Assembly (NCBI GenBank): GCA_945901405.1
Contig: CAMDLH010000008.1
Coordinates: 1 to 64,000, forward strand
Source of the DNA: Bordetella parapertussis
GTDB lineage: Bacteria > Pseudomonadota > Gammaproteobacteria > Burkholderiales > SG8-41
Direction of reading: 5' to 3'
Length of the DNA: 64,000 nucleotides
Below the pieces are notes generated by a model. It worked only from the letters and a program-made list of their open reading frames with translations. It had not been told where the DNA came from and ran no database searches. The position numbers and the translations under genes are program-made. Positions 19,430 through 29,759 of the stretch are shown here, in pieces. How positions within the stretch are numbered: position 1 is the first letter of the stretch; each line of letters begins with the position of its first letter.

Positions 19430-21427
19430 TATGCCTTTTAGCGTGGCCGCGATGTTCGCCGCGGTGAAACCAAAATATTTGAACAACTCGCCGGCGGGCG
19501 CGGATTCGCCATAGCGGTCGATGCCGACGACAGCGCCTTCGAGGCCCACGTATTTGCGCCAAAAGTCTGTCACGCCCGCTTCGACCGCGACACGGGGCAT
19601 ACCCTTCGGCAGCACGCTTGCGCGATACGCGGCGTCTTGGCGGTCGAATACATTGGTTGATGGCATCGACACCACGCGCACCGCGATGTTTTCCGCGGCG
19701 AGCAGCTTTTGCGCGTCGAGCGCGAGTGCAACTTCGGAGCCGGTGGCGATGATGGCGGCCTTCGCATTCGGGGCATCCGACAACACGTAGCCTCCGCGCG
19801 CAACATCGGCCAGCTGCGCCGCGCTGCGTTTCTGGAAATTAAGATTCTGCCGCGAGAACAGCAGGCTCGACGGCCCGTCGCGGCGCTCGATCGCGGCAAT
19901 CCACGCCACGGTGGATTCAACCGTATCGCAAGGGCGCCACACATCCATATTGGGCAACAGGCGCAATGTTGACGCATGTTCGACCGGTTGATGCGTGGGG
20001 CCGTCTTCACCAAGACCAATGGAGTCGTGGGTGTAGACAAATACCACGCGCTGTTTCATCAGTGCCGCCATGCGCAAAGCGTTGCGCGCGTAGTCGGAGA
20101 ACGTGAGAAACGTAGCCACATAGGGCAGACAACCGCCATGCAGCGCCAAGCCATTGGCCATGGCCGACATGCCGAACTCGCGCACGCCGAACAAAACGTA
20201 ACTGCCGCCACCGGTGTTACCCACGGGTTTGGAACCCGACCACAGGGTCAGATTGGAGCCAGCAAGATCAGCCGAGCCGCCGATGAGTTCCGGCAGCGCG
20301 GGCGCCAGCGCTTCGATGGCGTTTTGCGAAGCCTTGCGCGTGGCGATGGTTTCAGCCTTGTCGTTGACTTGCGCGAGTATTTTCGCCGCGTGATCTTTCC
20401 AGTTGCGCGGCAACTCACCCGCCATGCGGCGTTTTAATTCAGCGGCAAGTTCGGGATATTGTTTCGCGTACGCCGCGAATTTTTCGTTCCATGCCGCTTC
20501 GGCTTGCGCGCCGCGCGCGCGCGCATTCCAGCCGGCGTAAATCGATTCAGGAATTTCAAACGGCGGATGATTCCATCCGATCGCCTTGCGCGTGGCCGCG
20601 ATTTCTTCCGCGCCCAACGGTGCGCCGTGCGCGCCGCCGGTGTTGGCTTTTTTCGGCGCGCCCTTGCCGATGATGGTTTTGCAGCAGATCAGCACCGGCT
20701 TTGCGGTTTCCGTTTGCGCCTGTTTGATCGCGGCATCAACGGCCTCCGCGTTGTGACCATCGACATCACGAATCACGCGCCAGCCATAGGCCTCGAAGCG
20801 CTGTGGCGTGTTATCCGTAAACCACTGTTTTAATTGATGTTTTTCTGAATCTATCGAGATGCCGTTATCGTCGTACAACGCGATCAGTTTGTTCAGGCCC
20901 AGCGTACCGGCGAGCGAACACACTTCGTGCGAAATGCCTTCCATCAGGCAGCCGTCGCCGAGAAACACGTAGGTGCGATGATCGACGACAGCGTGGCCGT
21001 CGCGATTGAATTCCGCCGCCAGCACACGCTCGGCAAGCGCCATGCCCACCGCGTTGGCGATGCCCTGCCCGAGCGGCCCGGTGGTTGTTTCCACGCCGGG
21101 TGCCATGCCGTGTTCCGGGTGTCCGGGTGTTTTCGAATGCAGTTGGCGAAAGTTTTTCAGTTCTGCCATCGGCAGATCGTAGCCGGTCAGATGCAGCAGC
21201 GCATACAGCAGCATCGAGCCGTGACCATTGGAGAGCACAAAGCGGTCTCGATTCACCCATGCCGGGTTCGCCGGGTTGTGGCGCAAGTGTCCACTTCGGC
21301 CATTCCACAACGCTTCGGCGATTTCGGCCATGCCCATGGGCATGCCGGGGTGTCCGGAATTGGCTTGCTGTACGGCGTCCATGGCCAGCGCGCGGATGGC
21401 GTTGGCCAGGTCGGATCGGGTGGTCAT
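19424..21427 (-). CDS. tkt: Transketolase
   Basis: [26 protein letters not shown]...[14 protein letters not shown]...[19 protein letters not shown]. Confidence 0.97.
20816..20845 (+). repeat. Dispersed AT motif copy L (inside tkt)
   Basis: CGTAAACCACTGTTTTAATTGATGTTTTTC. Confidence 0.5.
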
Positions 21428-21507
21428 TGGGGGTGCTGCCTGAGGGTAATGTGCGGCGGAAAAACCCGATTATCCCAGAAAATCACTCTGACAAAAAACT
21501 CAAATTC

Positions 21508-21576
21508 TTCACCGCAAAGTCGCAAAGGCGTAAAGAACAACACGCAAAGAAGTTCAAGGATTTTCTTTGCGGTTGC
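21508..21576. repeat. Intergenic palindromic repeat, ACCGCAAAG type
   Basis: TTCACCGCAAAGTCGCAAAGGCGTAAAGAACAACACGCAAAGAAG...TTTTCTTTGCGGT. Confidence 0.75.
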
Positions 21577-21589
21577 AGTTTTTGAACTG

Positions 21590-22840
21590 TTACTCGTCCT
21601 TGCGCGACAGCCGGATGCCCAACTGCTTGAGTTTGCGATACAAATGCGTGCGTTCGAGGCCGACGACCTCTGCCACCTTGCTGATGTTGCCGCCTTCGCG
21701 CGTAAGGTGAAACTCGAAATACGCCCGTTCAAAAGCGTCGCGCGCCTCGCGCAGCGGCTGATCGAACGCCAGCGCAGAGGCGTTGGGCGAGAGCGCCGGA
21801 TTGGGCAGCGCGCGATTGACATCCTCGACGAGAATCTGCTCGCCCGAGGCGGTTTGCGCCAGGGTGCGCACCACGCTTTCGAGTTGCGCCAGGTTGCCCG
21901 GCCAGTCGAAATTGCGCAGCGCATTCAGTGCCGCGGTTGAAAACTGGCGCGGCGGCGCTTCCTTGGCCTCAATCATGCGATTCAACATGAACGCGGACAG
22001 TTCAGGCACGTCCTCGCGATGCTCGCGCAGACTCGGCACGGTAATCGTCATCGACGAGAGCATTTCATACAAACGCGCTTCAAGTATGCCTTCGCCCGCG
22101 GCCTCGGCGAGCGGGCGCGATGCGCCGCACACCACGCGCGCGTTGTAACGTTCGAGTTTCGCCAGCAGCAGCATCAGGCCTTTTTGCTCGGCGCGATTCA
22201 GTTCGGTGACGTCAAAGATGAACAACATGCCGTCGCGTGCCTGATTGAGCAGATCGAACGGCGCGTCGGCAAGTTGCGTGGTGGTTTCCGGCGCCACCCA
22301 CGGCGTGTTGCGTGCGTGCAGAAACCGCGCGCAAAGTTCAACGCCGCAGCCTGGTTCGCCGGTTAGCACCACCGGTGTTTTGAGATTGGCGATGCGTTCG
22401 AGCCGCTGCTTCAAATCGGCGATCGCGGGCGCGCGGCCCAAACTCGCCAGCGACAGCGCGGGTGCGGGTTGCGCCGCGCCGTGTTTTAACGCCTTGCCCA
22501 CGGAGGTTAGCAACTTTTGCAGCGCGATGGGCTTTTCAAGAAAATCAAACGCGCCGATGCGCGTGGCCTCGACCGCGGTATCGATGGTACCGTGGCCGGA
22601 CATCATCACCACCGGCATCGTCAGCAGGCCGGAGCTCGCCCACTCTTTCAGCAGAGTGATGCCATCGGTATCCGGCATCCAGATGTCGAGCAACACGAGA
22701 TCGGGCCGCGTGTGACTGCGGAAATTGCGCGCCGCACCCGCGTTTTCAGCAAGCTCGATCTTGTAACCTTCGTCGGTCAATATCTCCGACAGCAGCTCGC
22801 GTATGCCGATTTCGTCGTCTACCACCAGTATTTGTTGCAT
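21590..22840 (-). CDS. ntrX: NtrX-like response regulator with degenerate AAA+ domain
   Basis: ILVVDDEIGIRELLSEILTDEGY receiver, Fis-type HTH; Walker A is GEPGCGVE (no Lys) and no GAFTGA loop; followed by ntrY-like kinase. Confidence 0.82.
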   Translation of the reverse strand: MQQILVVDDEIGIRELLSEILTDEGYKIELAENAGAARNFRSHTRPDLVLLDIWMPDTDGITLLKEWASSGLLTMPVVMMSGHGTIDTAVEATRIGAFDFLEKPIALQKLLTSVGKALKHGAAQPAPALSLASLGRAPAIADLKQRLERIANLKTPVVLTGEPGCGVELCARFLHARNTPWVAPETTTQLADAPFDLLNQARDGMLFIFDVTELNRAEQKGLMLLLAKLERYNARVVCGASRPLAEAAGEGILEARLYEMLSSMTITVPSLREHREDVPELSAFMLNRMIEAKEAPPRQFSTAALNALRNFDWPGNLAQLESVVRTLAQTASGEQILVEDVNRALPNPALSPNASALAFDQPLREARDAFERAYFEFHLTREGGNISKVAEVVGLERTHLYRKLKQLGIRLSRKDE

Positions 22841-22868
22841 GACTAAGTGTCTCCCGCCTGCTTTACGT

Positions 22869-25052
22869 TCATGCTGCGTTCTTCTGCCGTGCCGCCACCG
22901 GAATCGTGATCAACACGCGCGCGCCGTGTGGCGCCACGTTGCTGATCGCGACATCTCCGCCGTGCTCTTCGATGATTTTTTTAACGATCACCAGCCCCAG
23001 GCCCGTTCCCTTGGGCTTGGTTGTCACATAGGGTTCGAATGCGCGCTTCATCAGATTTTCCGGAAAACCGCTGCCGTTATCGGTAACGCTTAACTGTACG
23101 GCATTACCCGAAGGTGTGCTCGCCACCACGATCACAGGCGCATCCGTATCGCCGAGTGCATCCTGCGCGTTCTGCAACAGATTATGTATCACTTGCCGCA
23201 GTTGCGCGGCGTCCCCCACGATGTGCGGCAGGCCGGCGGAAAGTTCGATGCGGATACGCGAGCCGAGCGATTCGTACAGCGTCAGCACTTCGTTGACCAA
23301 TGAATTCACATCGAGTTCGCGCATCGACGGCTCCGGCGCGCGCGCGTATTGGCTGAATGCATCGACCATGCGTTTTAGCGCGGCGACTTGGGTGACGATG
23401 GTGCTGGTGGAACGCGACAACATTTCCGCGTCGGCGGGTGCTAACTTGGATTCGAGTTTGAGTTGCATGCGCTCGGCCGAGAGCTGAATCGGCGTCAGCG
23501 GGTTCTTGATTTCGTGCGCCAGCCGCCGCGCGACTTCGGCCCACGCCGCGTCGCGCTGCGCCTGCAACACGTGAGTCACGTCGTCGAACACCACGACGTA
23601 ACCGCTTTCCGCACCCGCTGGCAGCGGCGTGCCGCGCAACATCAGTAATTGATCTCCGGCAATGAGTTTACGCGTCACCTGATGCTCCCATGCAGCGCCG
23701 GCGGATTTTTCGAACGCGATACTGATCTCGCCGGCGACATCGGCCAGCGCGGGCAGGCGCGCGGCCCAGTCGGCCAGCGCCACGCCCAGCAGCGGCGCGC
23801 ATTCGTTGCCCAGCAGATTTGACGCGCTGGGGTTCGCCGAACGCAAATTCAGCGTGCCGTCGAATACCAGCACACCCGCCGATAGATGCGCCAGCACGCC
23901 TTCGAGATAGGCCTTGGATTGCGTGACTTCGGCTTGCTGGCGCTGCGCCAGGCTGCGCGCGTCGTCAAGCTGGGTGGTCATGCTGTTGAAAGACTGCGTG
24001 AGTACGCCGAGTTCATCGCGGCTGGCCACCGCCGCGCGTCGGCTGAAGTCGCCCTGCGCGATCGCGCGCGTGCCCTCGACCAGGGCATTTAGCGGCGCCG
24101 AGAATTCCTCCGAAAGATAAAACGCCGCCGCCACCGCCGACAGCAGCGCGAGCAGCATGGTAAGCGTCAACGTGATGCCGTAGAGCCGTTTAAGTCCGAC
24201 CCGCGACAGGATCAATTCCTGATATTCGCGATAACCGTTCTGTATGGTTTCGGCATCCTGCGCCAGCGCGCGCGGCACCGGTTGAATCAATTGCAACACG
24301 CGCGGCTCTTCGCCCACCGACAACACCGACACCGGAGCGAGCACGCGCAACACCAGTCCGCGGTCGGGCAAGGCGTCCACCGCCGCGTAAATACGTTGCA
24401 GGCGCATCTGCCGCAACGCGTCCGGAGCGGGCGCTTCGGGCGCGATGCCGGCGCGTTCGTTGCCTGCGTAGGCGATCACTCTGCCGCGCGCGGTGAACAG
24501 CGCGACTTCTTGCACCCGGACCTGTTCGCGTAATTGATTCAGCAGGACGGCGTGTTCGTTGGCGGGCTTTAACGACAATTGCAAGGCCATGGCATCGGCC
24601 TTGCCGCGCGCGTCCTGCAACAACGTGTCGAGCGCGCCGCGGCTCAGGTTCAAGCCCCCTTCCAGGGCCTTGTCCACGCGCACCTGAAACCACGAGTCGA
24701 TGCTGCGTCCGAGAAACTGCACCGAGACACCATACAGAATCACGCCCGGCACCACGGACATCATTGCCAGCAACGCCACCAGCCGCAGGGTGAGCTTGGC
24801 GCCGAAGACTCGCGCGCGCAGCTTGCCGAGCAACGCATACAACTGGTAACCCACCAGTATCGCCAGCAACGCGGCCACGGCGCCGTTTAACCACAGCAGT
24901 ATGCGGTAGCGCTCGGTGAACCATTGGGAACTGGCGCTCGCGGTGGCCAGCAGAAACAAGGCAACCGCGCCCAGACTCACGCTCAGCAACAGCACGTAGC
25001 GCATGCGGTTTACGGGCCGCGCCGGATTGACCGGCAAGGAGGTTTCGCTCAT
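22869..25052 (-). CDS. ntrY: NtrY-like sensor histidine kinase
   Basis: TM N-terminus, HAMP, PAS, RRLAHEIKNPLTPIQLSAERMQ H-box, NGSGFPE, GTGLGLVIVKKIIEEHGG. Confidence 0.92.
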   Translation of the reverse strand: MSETSLPVNPARPVNRMRYVLLLSVSLGAVALFLLATASASSQWFTERYRILLWLNGAVAALLAILVGYQLYALLGKLRARVFGAKLTLRLVALLAMMSVVPGVILYGVSVQFLGRSIDSWFQVRVDKALEGGLNLSRGALDTLLQDARGKADAMALQLSLKPANEHAVLLNQLREQVRVQEVALFTARGRVIAYAGNERAGIAPEAPAPDALRQMRLQRIYAAVDALPDRGLVLRVLAPVSVLSVGEEPRVLQLIQPVPRALAQDAETIQNGYREYQELILSRVGLKRLYGITLTLTMLLALLSAVAAAFYLSEEFSAPLNALVEGTRAIAQGDFSRRAAVASRDELGVLTQSFNSMTTQLDDARSLAQRQQAEVTQSKAYLEGVLAHLSAGVLVFDGTLNLRSANPSASNLLGNECAPLLGVALADWAARLPALADVAGEISIAFEKSAGAAWEHQVTRKLIAGDQLLMLRGTPLPAGAESGYVVVFDDVTHVLQAQRDAAWAEVARRLAHEIKNPLTPIQLSAERMQLKLESKLAPADAEMLSRSTSTIVTQVAALKRMVDAFSQYARAPEPSMRELDVNSLVNEVLTLYESLGSRIRIELSAGLPHIVGDAAQLRQVIHNLLQNAQDALGDTDAPVIVVASTPSGNAVQLSVTDNGSGFPENLMKRAFEPYVTTKPKGTGLGLVIVKKIIEEHGGDVAISNVAPHGARVLITIPVAARQKNAA

Positions 25053-25678
25053 GGCGTGATGTTCCAGCGAAACCAGTCGGAGGCCAGATTCCAGTCGCGC
25101 GAGCCCAGCGCATTGACCTGAAAAGGCTTGGGCAATTGCGTGATATCAAGCCGCATGCGCAGCGCCGCGGCATAAGGGCCTTCGCTCTTGAGCGCTGCGG
25201 GATCCACCTCGATACGCCGGCGCACTTTGGAGAGAAAGTTCAGCGCCTCGGGCAGGTCGGCGAAATTCTGGTAGAGCGCGCCGGCGCCGACGCGATACTG
25301 CCGGGTGAGGGTGTTATACGAGATCCGTATCGGCTGTTGCTTGGTGACAATCTTTTCATTTAGCCAATACCAGCGCGGCCGCACGACCTCGAATTCAAGC
25401 ACGAAATATAAAGGCACGCCTTTGTTGAGCGCGCCTTCGAGCACGGGTGTGAGTCCGATATCAAGCTCGGCGCTCAGTATATGACCGTCTTCGCCGCTGG
25501 TGAACGCCGCCGAGCGTATTGCAATGACGCCGGGTTGCGCCGCCGCCGCATCGCCCGCCGTAATCGTCGCGCCCGCGCACAGCACAAACCACAAAACGTA
25601 GGTGACGCAGGCGAACGGAGCCATCAACGTAGCCGCGAGGCTAGTTTTTTTGCAACAGTGCGTAATAAAACCCGTCAT
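25049..25678 (-). CDS. DUF4390-family protein
   Basis: Located between ntrY and rsmB; sequence LDIGLTPVLEGALNKGVPLYFVLEFEVVRPRWYW. Confidence 0.75.
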   Translation of the reverse strand: MTGFITHCCKKTSLAATLMAPFACVTYVLWFVLCAGATITAGDAAAAQPGVIAIRSAAFTSGEDGHILSAELDIGLTPVLEGALNKGVPLYFVLEFEVVRPRWYWLNEKIVTKQQPIRISYNTLTRQYRVGAGALYQNFADLPEALNFLSKVRRRIEVDPAALKSEGPYAAALRMRLDITQLPKPFQVNALGSRDWNLASDWFRWNITP

Positions 25679-26930
25679 GCAAGGTGTCTGGAAGTATTTG
25701 CCCTGTGTTGCCCGCGTTCATGCCGGCGCTGGATGATTCAACCGTCGAGGCGTCGGCATGCTGCCCGATAAACCGTTCGATGCGTGTCTGATTCTCCTCG
25801 CGAAAAACCGAACACGTCGCATACAGCAATTTACCACCACGCGCGAGCAGCCGCCACAAGGCGCTTAGCATGATCTCCTGTTGCTCGGCGAATCGCGCAA
25901 TGTCCTCCGCGCGCCGGCGCCACTTGATGTCGGGATGGCGGCGCACCACGCCCGAGGCCGAGCAGGGGACATCGGCGAGTATGCGATCAAACGGACGGCC
26001 ATCCCACCATGATTGCGGATCACGCGCGTCACCGCACCGCACTTGCGCCGCAAGACCCAGGCGCCGCAGATTGGATTCGACGCGCGCGAGGCGCCGCGGG
26101 TCGTTGTCAAGCGCGGCCAGTTCAAGGTCGGCGTGCTCGAGCAGGTGCGCGGTCTTGCCGCCCGGCGCGGCGCAGGCATCGAGCACGCGCATGCCGGTGG
26201 TCACATCGAGCAAGTACGCGGCTCGCTGCGCGGAAGTGTCTTGTACTGACACCAGGCCCGCGCTAAAGCCGGGGATACGTTCCACCGGCATGGGCTTTTC
26301 CAGCACCACGGCGTCACTTTCGAGCGCCGAGGCTGCTACGCCTTCACGTGTGAGTAGCGCGAGAAAGTCTTCACGCGTGGTGCGGCGCCGATTCACGCGC
26401 AGAATTAACGGCGCATGGACGTTTCCCGCATCAAGTATGGCGGCATGGTGTTGCGGATATTGTGACCGCAGTTTGTCGATCCACCACTGGGGGTGCGAAT
26501 AGCGGCCCTGATCGGTGCGCGCGGCCGCTTCACGCAGGGCGGCGCGCTGGCGCAGAAAATTGCGCAGTACCGCATTGACCAAACCCTTGGCGGCGCCCAG
26601 TTGTAATTTTTCGCAGGAGCCGACCGCATGATCGACCACGGCGTGCGGTGCGGCACGCGTGTGTTCAAGCTGGTAGAGCGCGATGCGCAACAGTTGGCGC
26701 AAGCGTTCGTCGCTCAAGGGTTTGTTGAGCAAGCTGCCCAAAATGGCATCCAGCGCCCCCAGATGCCTGGTCACACCGTAACAAAGGTCCTGAATCAGCG
26801 CGCGTTGTTGTGGGGGTAACGAGGGTAGCGCGGATTGTTGCGGCCATGTATCCGCGAATTCGGTATCCAGACGCTGGCCCGTGAATACGCGGCCCAGAAT
26901 ACTGGCCGCCGTCAGTTGCGCGTCGTGCAT
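25641..26930 (-). CDS. rsmB: 16S rRNA (cytosine967-C5)-methyltransferase
   Basis: NusB-like N-terminus plus VLDACAAPGGKTAHLLE, ADVPCSASGVVRRHPDIKW; start refined to 26930 (ATGA overlap with fmt). Confidence 0.93.
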   Translation of the reverse strand: MHDAQLTAASILGRVFTGQRLDTEFADTWPQQSALPSLPPQQRALIQDLCYGVTRHLGALDAILGSLLNKPLSDERLRQLLRIALYQLEHTRAAPHAVVDHAVGSCEKLQLGAAKGLVNAVLRNFLRQRAALREAAARTDQGRYSHPQWWIDKLRSQYPQHHAAILDAGNVHAPLILRVNRRRTTREDFLALLTREGVAASALESDAVVLEKPMPVERIPGFSAGLVSVQDTSAQRAAYLLDVTTGMRVLDACAAPGGKTAHLLEHADLELAALDNDPRRLARVESNLRRLGLAAQVRCGDARDPQSWWDGRPFDRILADVPCSASGVVRRHPDIKWRRRAEDIARFAEQQEIMLSALWRLLARGGKLLYATCSVFREENQTRIERFIGQHADASTVESSSAGMNAGNTGQILPDTLHDGFYYALLQKN

Positions 26931-27847
26931 CAGACTCCGAACCGAGCGCCGCGCGCGATTGGATTGCCGGCGAGAAACGCGGCCGCGGCCAGGCGTTTGC
27001 CGCCGGCGCGTTGTAGTTCGTGTATTTCCAGCGCACCTTCGCCGCAGGCGATGGTAATAGTTTCCGTCGTGACATCGGTTACCGTGCCGGGCGCGGCTTC
27101 GGCTCGTTCGCGGATGCTTGCGCGCCACAATTTGATGTTGACGCCGGTAAACTGCGTCGCGGCACCAGGGTGCGGATTAAACGCACGGATCTGCCGGTGG
27201 ATGTGTTGTGCGCTGTCGGTCCACAAGATGCGCGCTGCGCTTTTTTCGATCTTTGCGGCATAGGTTGCCACGGCGTTGTCTTGCGGCTCCCGCTCGAATG
27301 TATTCGCCAGCACCCGCACGATGAGGCCGCCGCCCAACGCGGCCAGCCGGTCGTGCAGGCTGCCCGTGGTGTCGTCATCCGTGATCGCCGTGCCTTGGCG
27401 CAACAGCACGTCGCCTGTGTCCAGCCCTTCGTTCATTTGCATGATTGTGATGCCCGTCTCCTTGTCGCCGGCGAGCAGCGCACGTTGTATCGGCGCCGCG
27501 CCGCGCCAGCGCGGCAACAGCGAGGCGTGGATGTTAAGGCATCCCAGGCGTGGGATCGCGAGTATTGTTTTCGGCAGCAGGAGGCCGTAGGCGGCAACCA
27601 CCATTGCGTCGGCCTCCAGCGCTCGCAGCCGGGCGGCAATCGCTTCGTCCTTGAGCGTCACGGGCTGCGCGAGTGCAAGGCCGCGCTCGAGCGCCAGCCG
27701 CTTGACCGCCGAGGGTTCGAGTTTGAGGCCGCGTCCGGCGGGACGGTCCGGCTGGGTCAGCACAAGTTCGATGCGATGGCCCGCGCCCAGCAGCGCGTTT
27801 AACGCCACCGCCGCGAATTCGGGCGTGCCCGCGAAGATGATTTTCAA
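26930..27847 (-). CDS. fmt: Methionyl-tRNA formyltransferase
   Basis: MKIIFAGTPEFAAVALNALL...NIHASLLPRWRGAAPIQRA. Confidence 0.96.
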   Translation of the reverse strand: MKIIFAGTPEFAAVALNALLGAGHRIELVLTQPDRPAGRGLKLEPSAVKRLALERGLALAQPVTLKDEAIAARLRALEADAMVVAAYGLLLPKTILAIPRLGCLNIHASLLPRWRGAAPIQRALLAGDKETGITIMQMNEGLDTGDVLLRQGTAITDDDTTGSLHDRLAALGGGLIVRVLANTFEREPQDNAVATYAAKIEKSAARILWTDSAQHIHRQIRAFNPHPGAATQFTGVNIKLWRASIRERAEAAPGTVTDVTTETITIACGEGALEIHELQRAGGKRLAAAAFLAGNPIARGARFGV

Positions 27848-27893
27848 ATAGGTTTCCGTTTGGCGCTGCTATGTGACAGCACTACCACGATGA

Positions 27894-28397
27894 TTACTCT
27901 GGCGCGCGCGCGCGTTTTTGCAGTTTGGCGCGGATGCGCTGTTGCTTCAAACGCGAGAGTTTGTCGACGAAAACCTTGCCGTCGAGATGATCCATCTCAT
28001 GTTGTATGCACACCGCCGGCAGGCCTTCGGCTTCGAGTGTAAACGAATTGCCTTCGCCATCCAGCGCACGCACCACGATACGTTCCGCGCGCGGCGTAAT
28101 GTCGTAGATGCCGGGCACGGAAAGACAGCCTTCCTCGCGGTTTGCGTTGCCGCTGGATTCAATGATTTCTGGGTTGATAAACACGCGCAATTCGTCATGC
28201 GTGGGCGAGGTATCGACCACGATTACGCGCAGATGCACATCAACCTGTGTTGCGGCGAGGCCAACACCAGGGGCGGCGTACATCGTGTCAGATAAGTCTT
28301 TGATTAATTTACGAATTTTATCATCGACACGAGCCACGGGTAGTGCTACCTTGTGCAGACGCGGGTCGGGATACAAAAGTATGGGTAGTAAAGCCAT
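27894..28397 (-). CDS. def: Peptide deformylase
   Basis: [29 protein letters not shown] motifs. Confidence 0.96.
   Translation of the reverse strand: MALLPILLYPDPRLHKVALPVARVDDKIRKLIKDLSDTMYAAPGVGLAATQVDVHLRVIVVDTSPTHDELRVFINPEIIESSGNANREEGCLSVPGIYDITPRAERIVVRALDGEGNSFTLEAEGLPAVCIQHEMDHLDGKVFVDKLSRLKQQRIRAKLQKRARAPE
28292..28320 (+). repeat. Dispersed AT motif copy M (inside def)
   Basis: ATAAGTCTTTGATTAATTTACGAATTTTA. Confidence 0.5.
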
Positions 28398-28566
28398 GAA
28401 AAGCTTGCTAATTGAAGTAGCTAGATGCTAAATTTAATCCATTACGTCATGTTTTTTCGGGCGTCGGCTTAGAGCTTTGACTTCGGCTTTGACTTCGGGC
28501 TTTGTTTTCTGGCTTTATGCGGCCGGCCGCTGCGGGAATTCGACGCGTTTTTCATCGGGGTGGGTC

Positions 28567-29709
28567 ATGAACAAAAACATTATATCGCTGCTTTTAGTGC
28601 TGGCTTCGGCTTTTACCGCCAGTTCCAACGTACTGGCGCAGCCTTCTCAAATCAAGGCTGATGCTCCGGATCGATACACGGTCGAACGCGGCGACACGCT
28701 GTGGGGCATTTCTGGACGCTTCCTGGAACGGCCTTGGAACTGGCCGCAGCTCTGGAACATGAATCGCGACCAGGTTCGCAATCCGCACCGTATTTATCCG
28801 GGCGATGTACTGGTGCTGGATCGTGCATCCGGCAGCTTGCGCGTGCTAAGTGGCGGTACGGTCAGGCTTTCCCCCGGCATCCGCTCCGAAGCGCTGACGC
28901 AGGGCATTCCGACCATCCCGCCAACGGCGATAGACGCATTTCTTTCCCGTCCGCTGGTGGTTACCGAGACCGAGCTTGATTCGGCGCCGTACGTGTTCGC
29001 GACGCAGGAAGATCGTGTAGCGCTGGGCGCGGGCAATGTCGCCTACATCAAGGGCATTACCAAGGACAAAGGCACGCAGTGGCAAATTTATCGCCGTGGC
29101 GACAAGATGGTCGATCCCGATTCCGGTGAAACCTTGGGCTATATCGCCATCTATCTGGGTGAAGCGCGTGTGCGTGCGTTTGGCGAGGTGACCACGGTCG
29201 AAATCACCAAATCCACTCAAGAAGTTTATGTCAATGACCGTTTGATTGCGGTAACCAAGGAGAAACCGGTTTTCGCTTACGTGCCGCGCGCTCCCGAGGC
29301 GAAGATCTCCGGTCGCGTTGTATCCATGCACGACGGCGCGGAAGAAGCAGGGCCGTTGTCGATAGTGTCGCTGTCCAAGGGTTCCAAGGACGGTATCCAG
29401 GTTGGCCACGTGCTGGCGATTTACCGCAGCCAGTCGGCGTCGCGTTACACCATGCGCATGAGCCCGATGTGGGGCAAGACGGGTCCCACCGGTGACGATG
29501 GCCGGCGCACCTATTACGGCACGAAAATAACGCCCCGCGACACATTGCTGCCCCAGATGGAGTCGATTTCTCCCGCTGAAGTCAGCCAAATTCCGGACGA
29601 GCGTTACGGCTTGGTGATGGTGTTCCGCACCTTCGACCGCGCTTCGTTTGGCCTGGTGATGCAGGCTTCCAAGCAAGTGGCCATCGCCGACGTCGTCAAG
29701 AATCCCTGA
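28567..29709 (+). CDS. LysM-domain exported protein
   Basis: Signal peptide MNKNIISLLLVLASAFTASSNVLA; YTVERGDTLWGISGRFLERPWNWPQLWNMNRDQVRNPHRIYPGD; start refined to 28567. Confidence 0.9.
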   Translation: MNKNIISLLLVLASAFTASSNVLAQPSQIKADAPDRYTVERGDTLWGISGRFLERPWNWPQLWNMNRDQVRNPHRIYPGDVLVLDRASGSLRVLSGGTVRLSPGIRSEALTQGIPTIPPTAIDAFLSRPLVVTETELDSAPYVFATQEDRVALGAGNVAYIKGITKDKGTQWQIYRRGDKMVDPDSGETLGYIAIYLGEARVRAFGEVTTVEITKSTQEVYVNDRLIAVTKEKPVFAYVPRAPEAKISGRVVSMHDGAEEAGPLSIVSLSKGSKDGIQVGHVLAIYRSQSASRYTMRMSPMWGKTGPTGDDGRRTYYGTKITPRDTLLPQMESISPAEVSQIPDERYGLVMVFRTFDRASFGLVMQASKQVAIADVVKNP

Positions 29710-29759
29710 TTTACTCGTTGGTCTTTTTGTAGCCGCGGGCTTCCTGCCCGTACGCGCCC

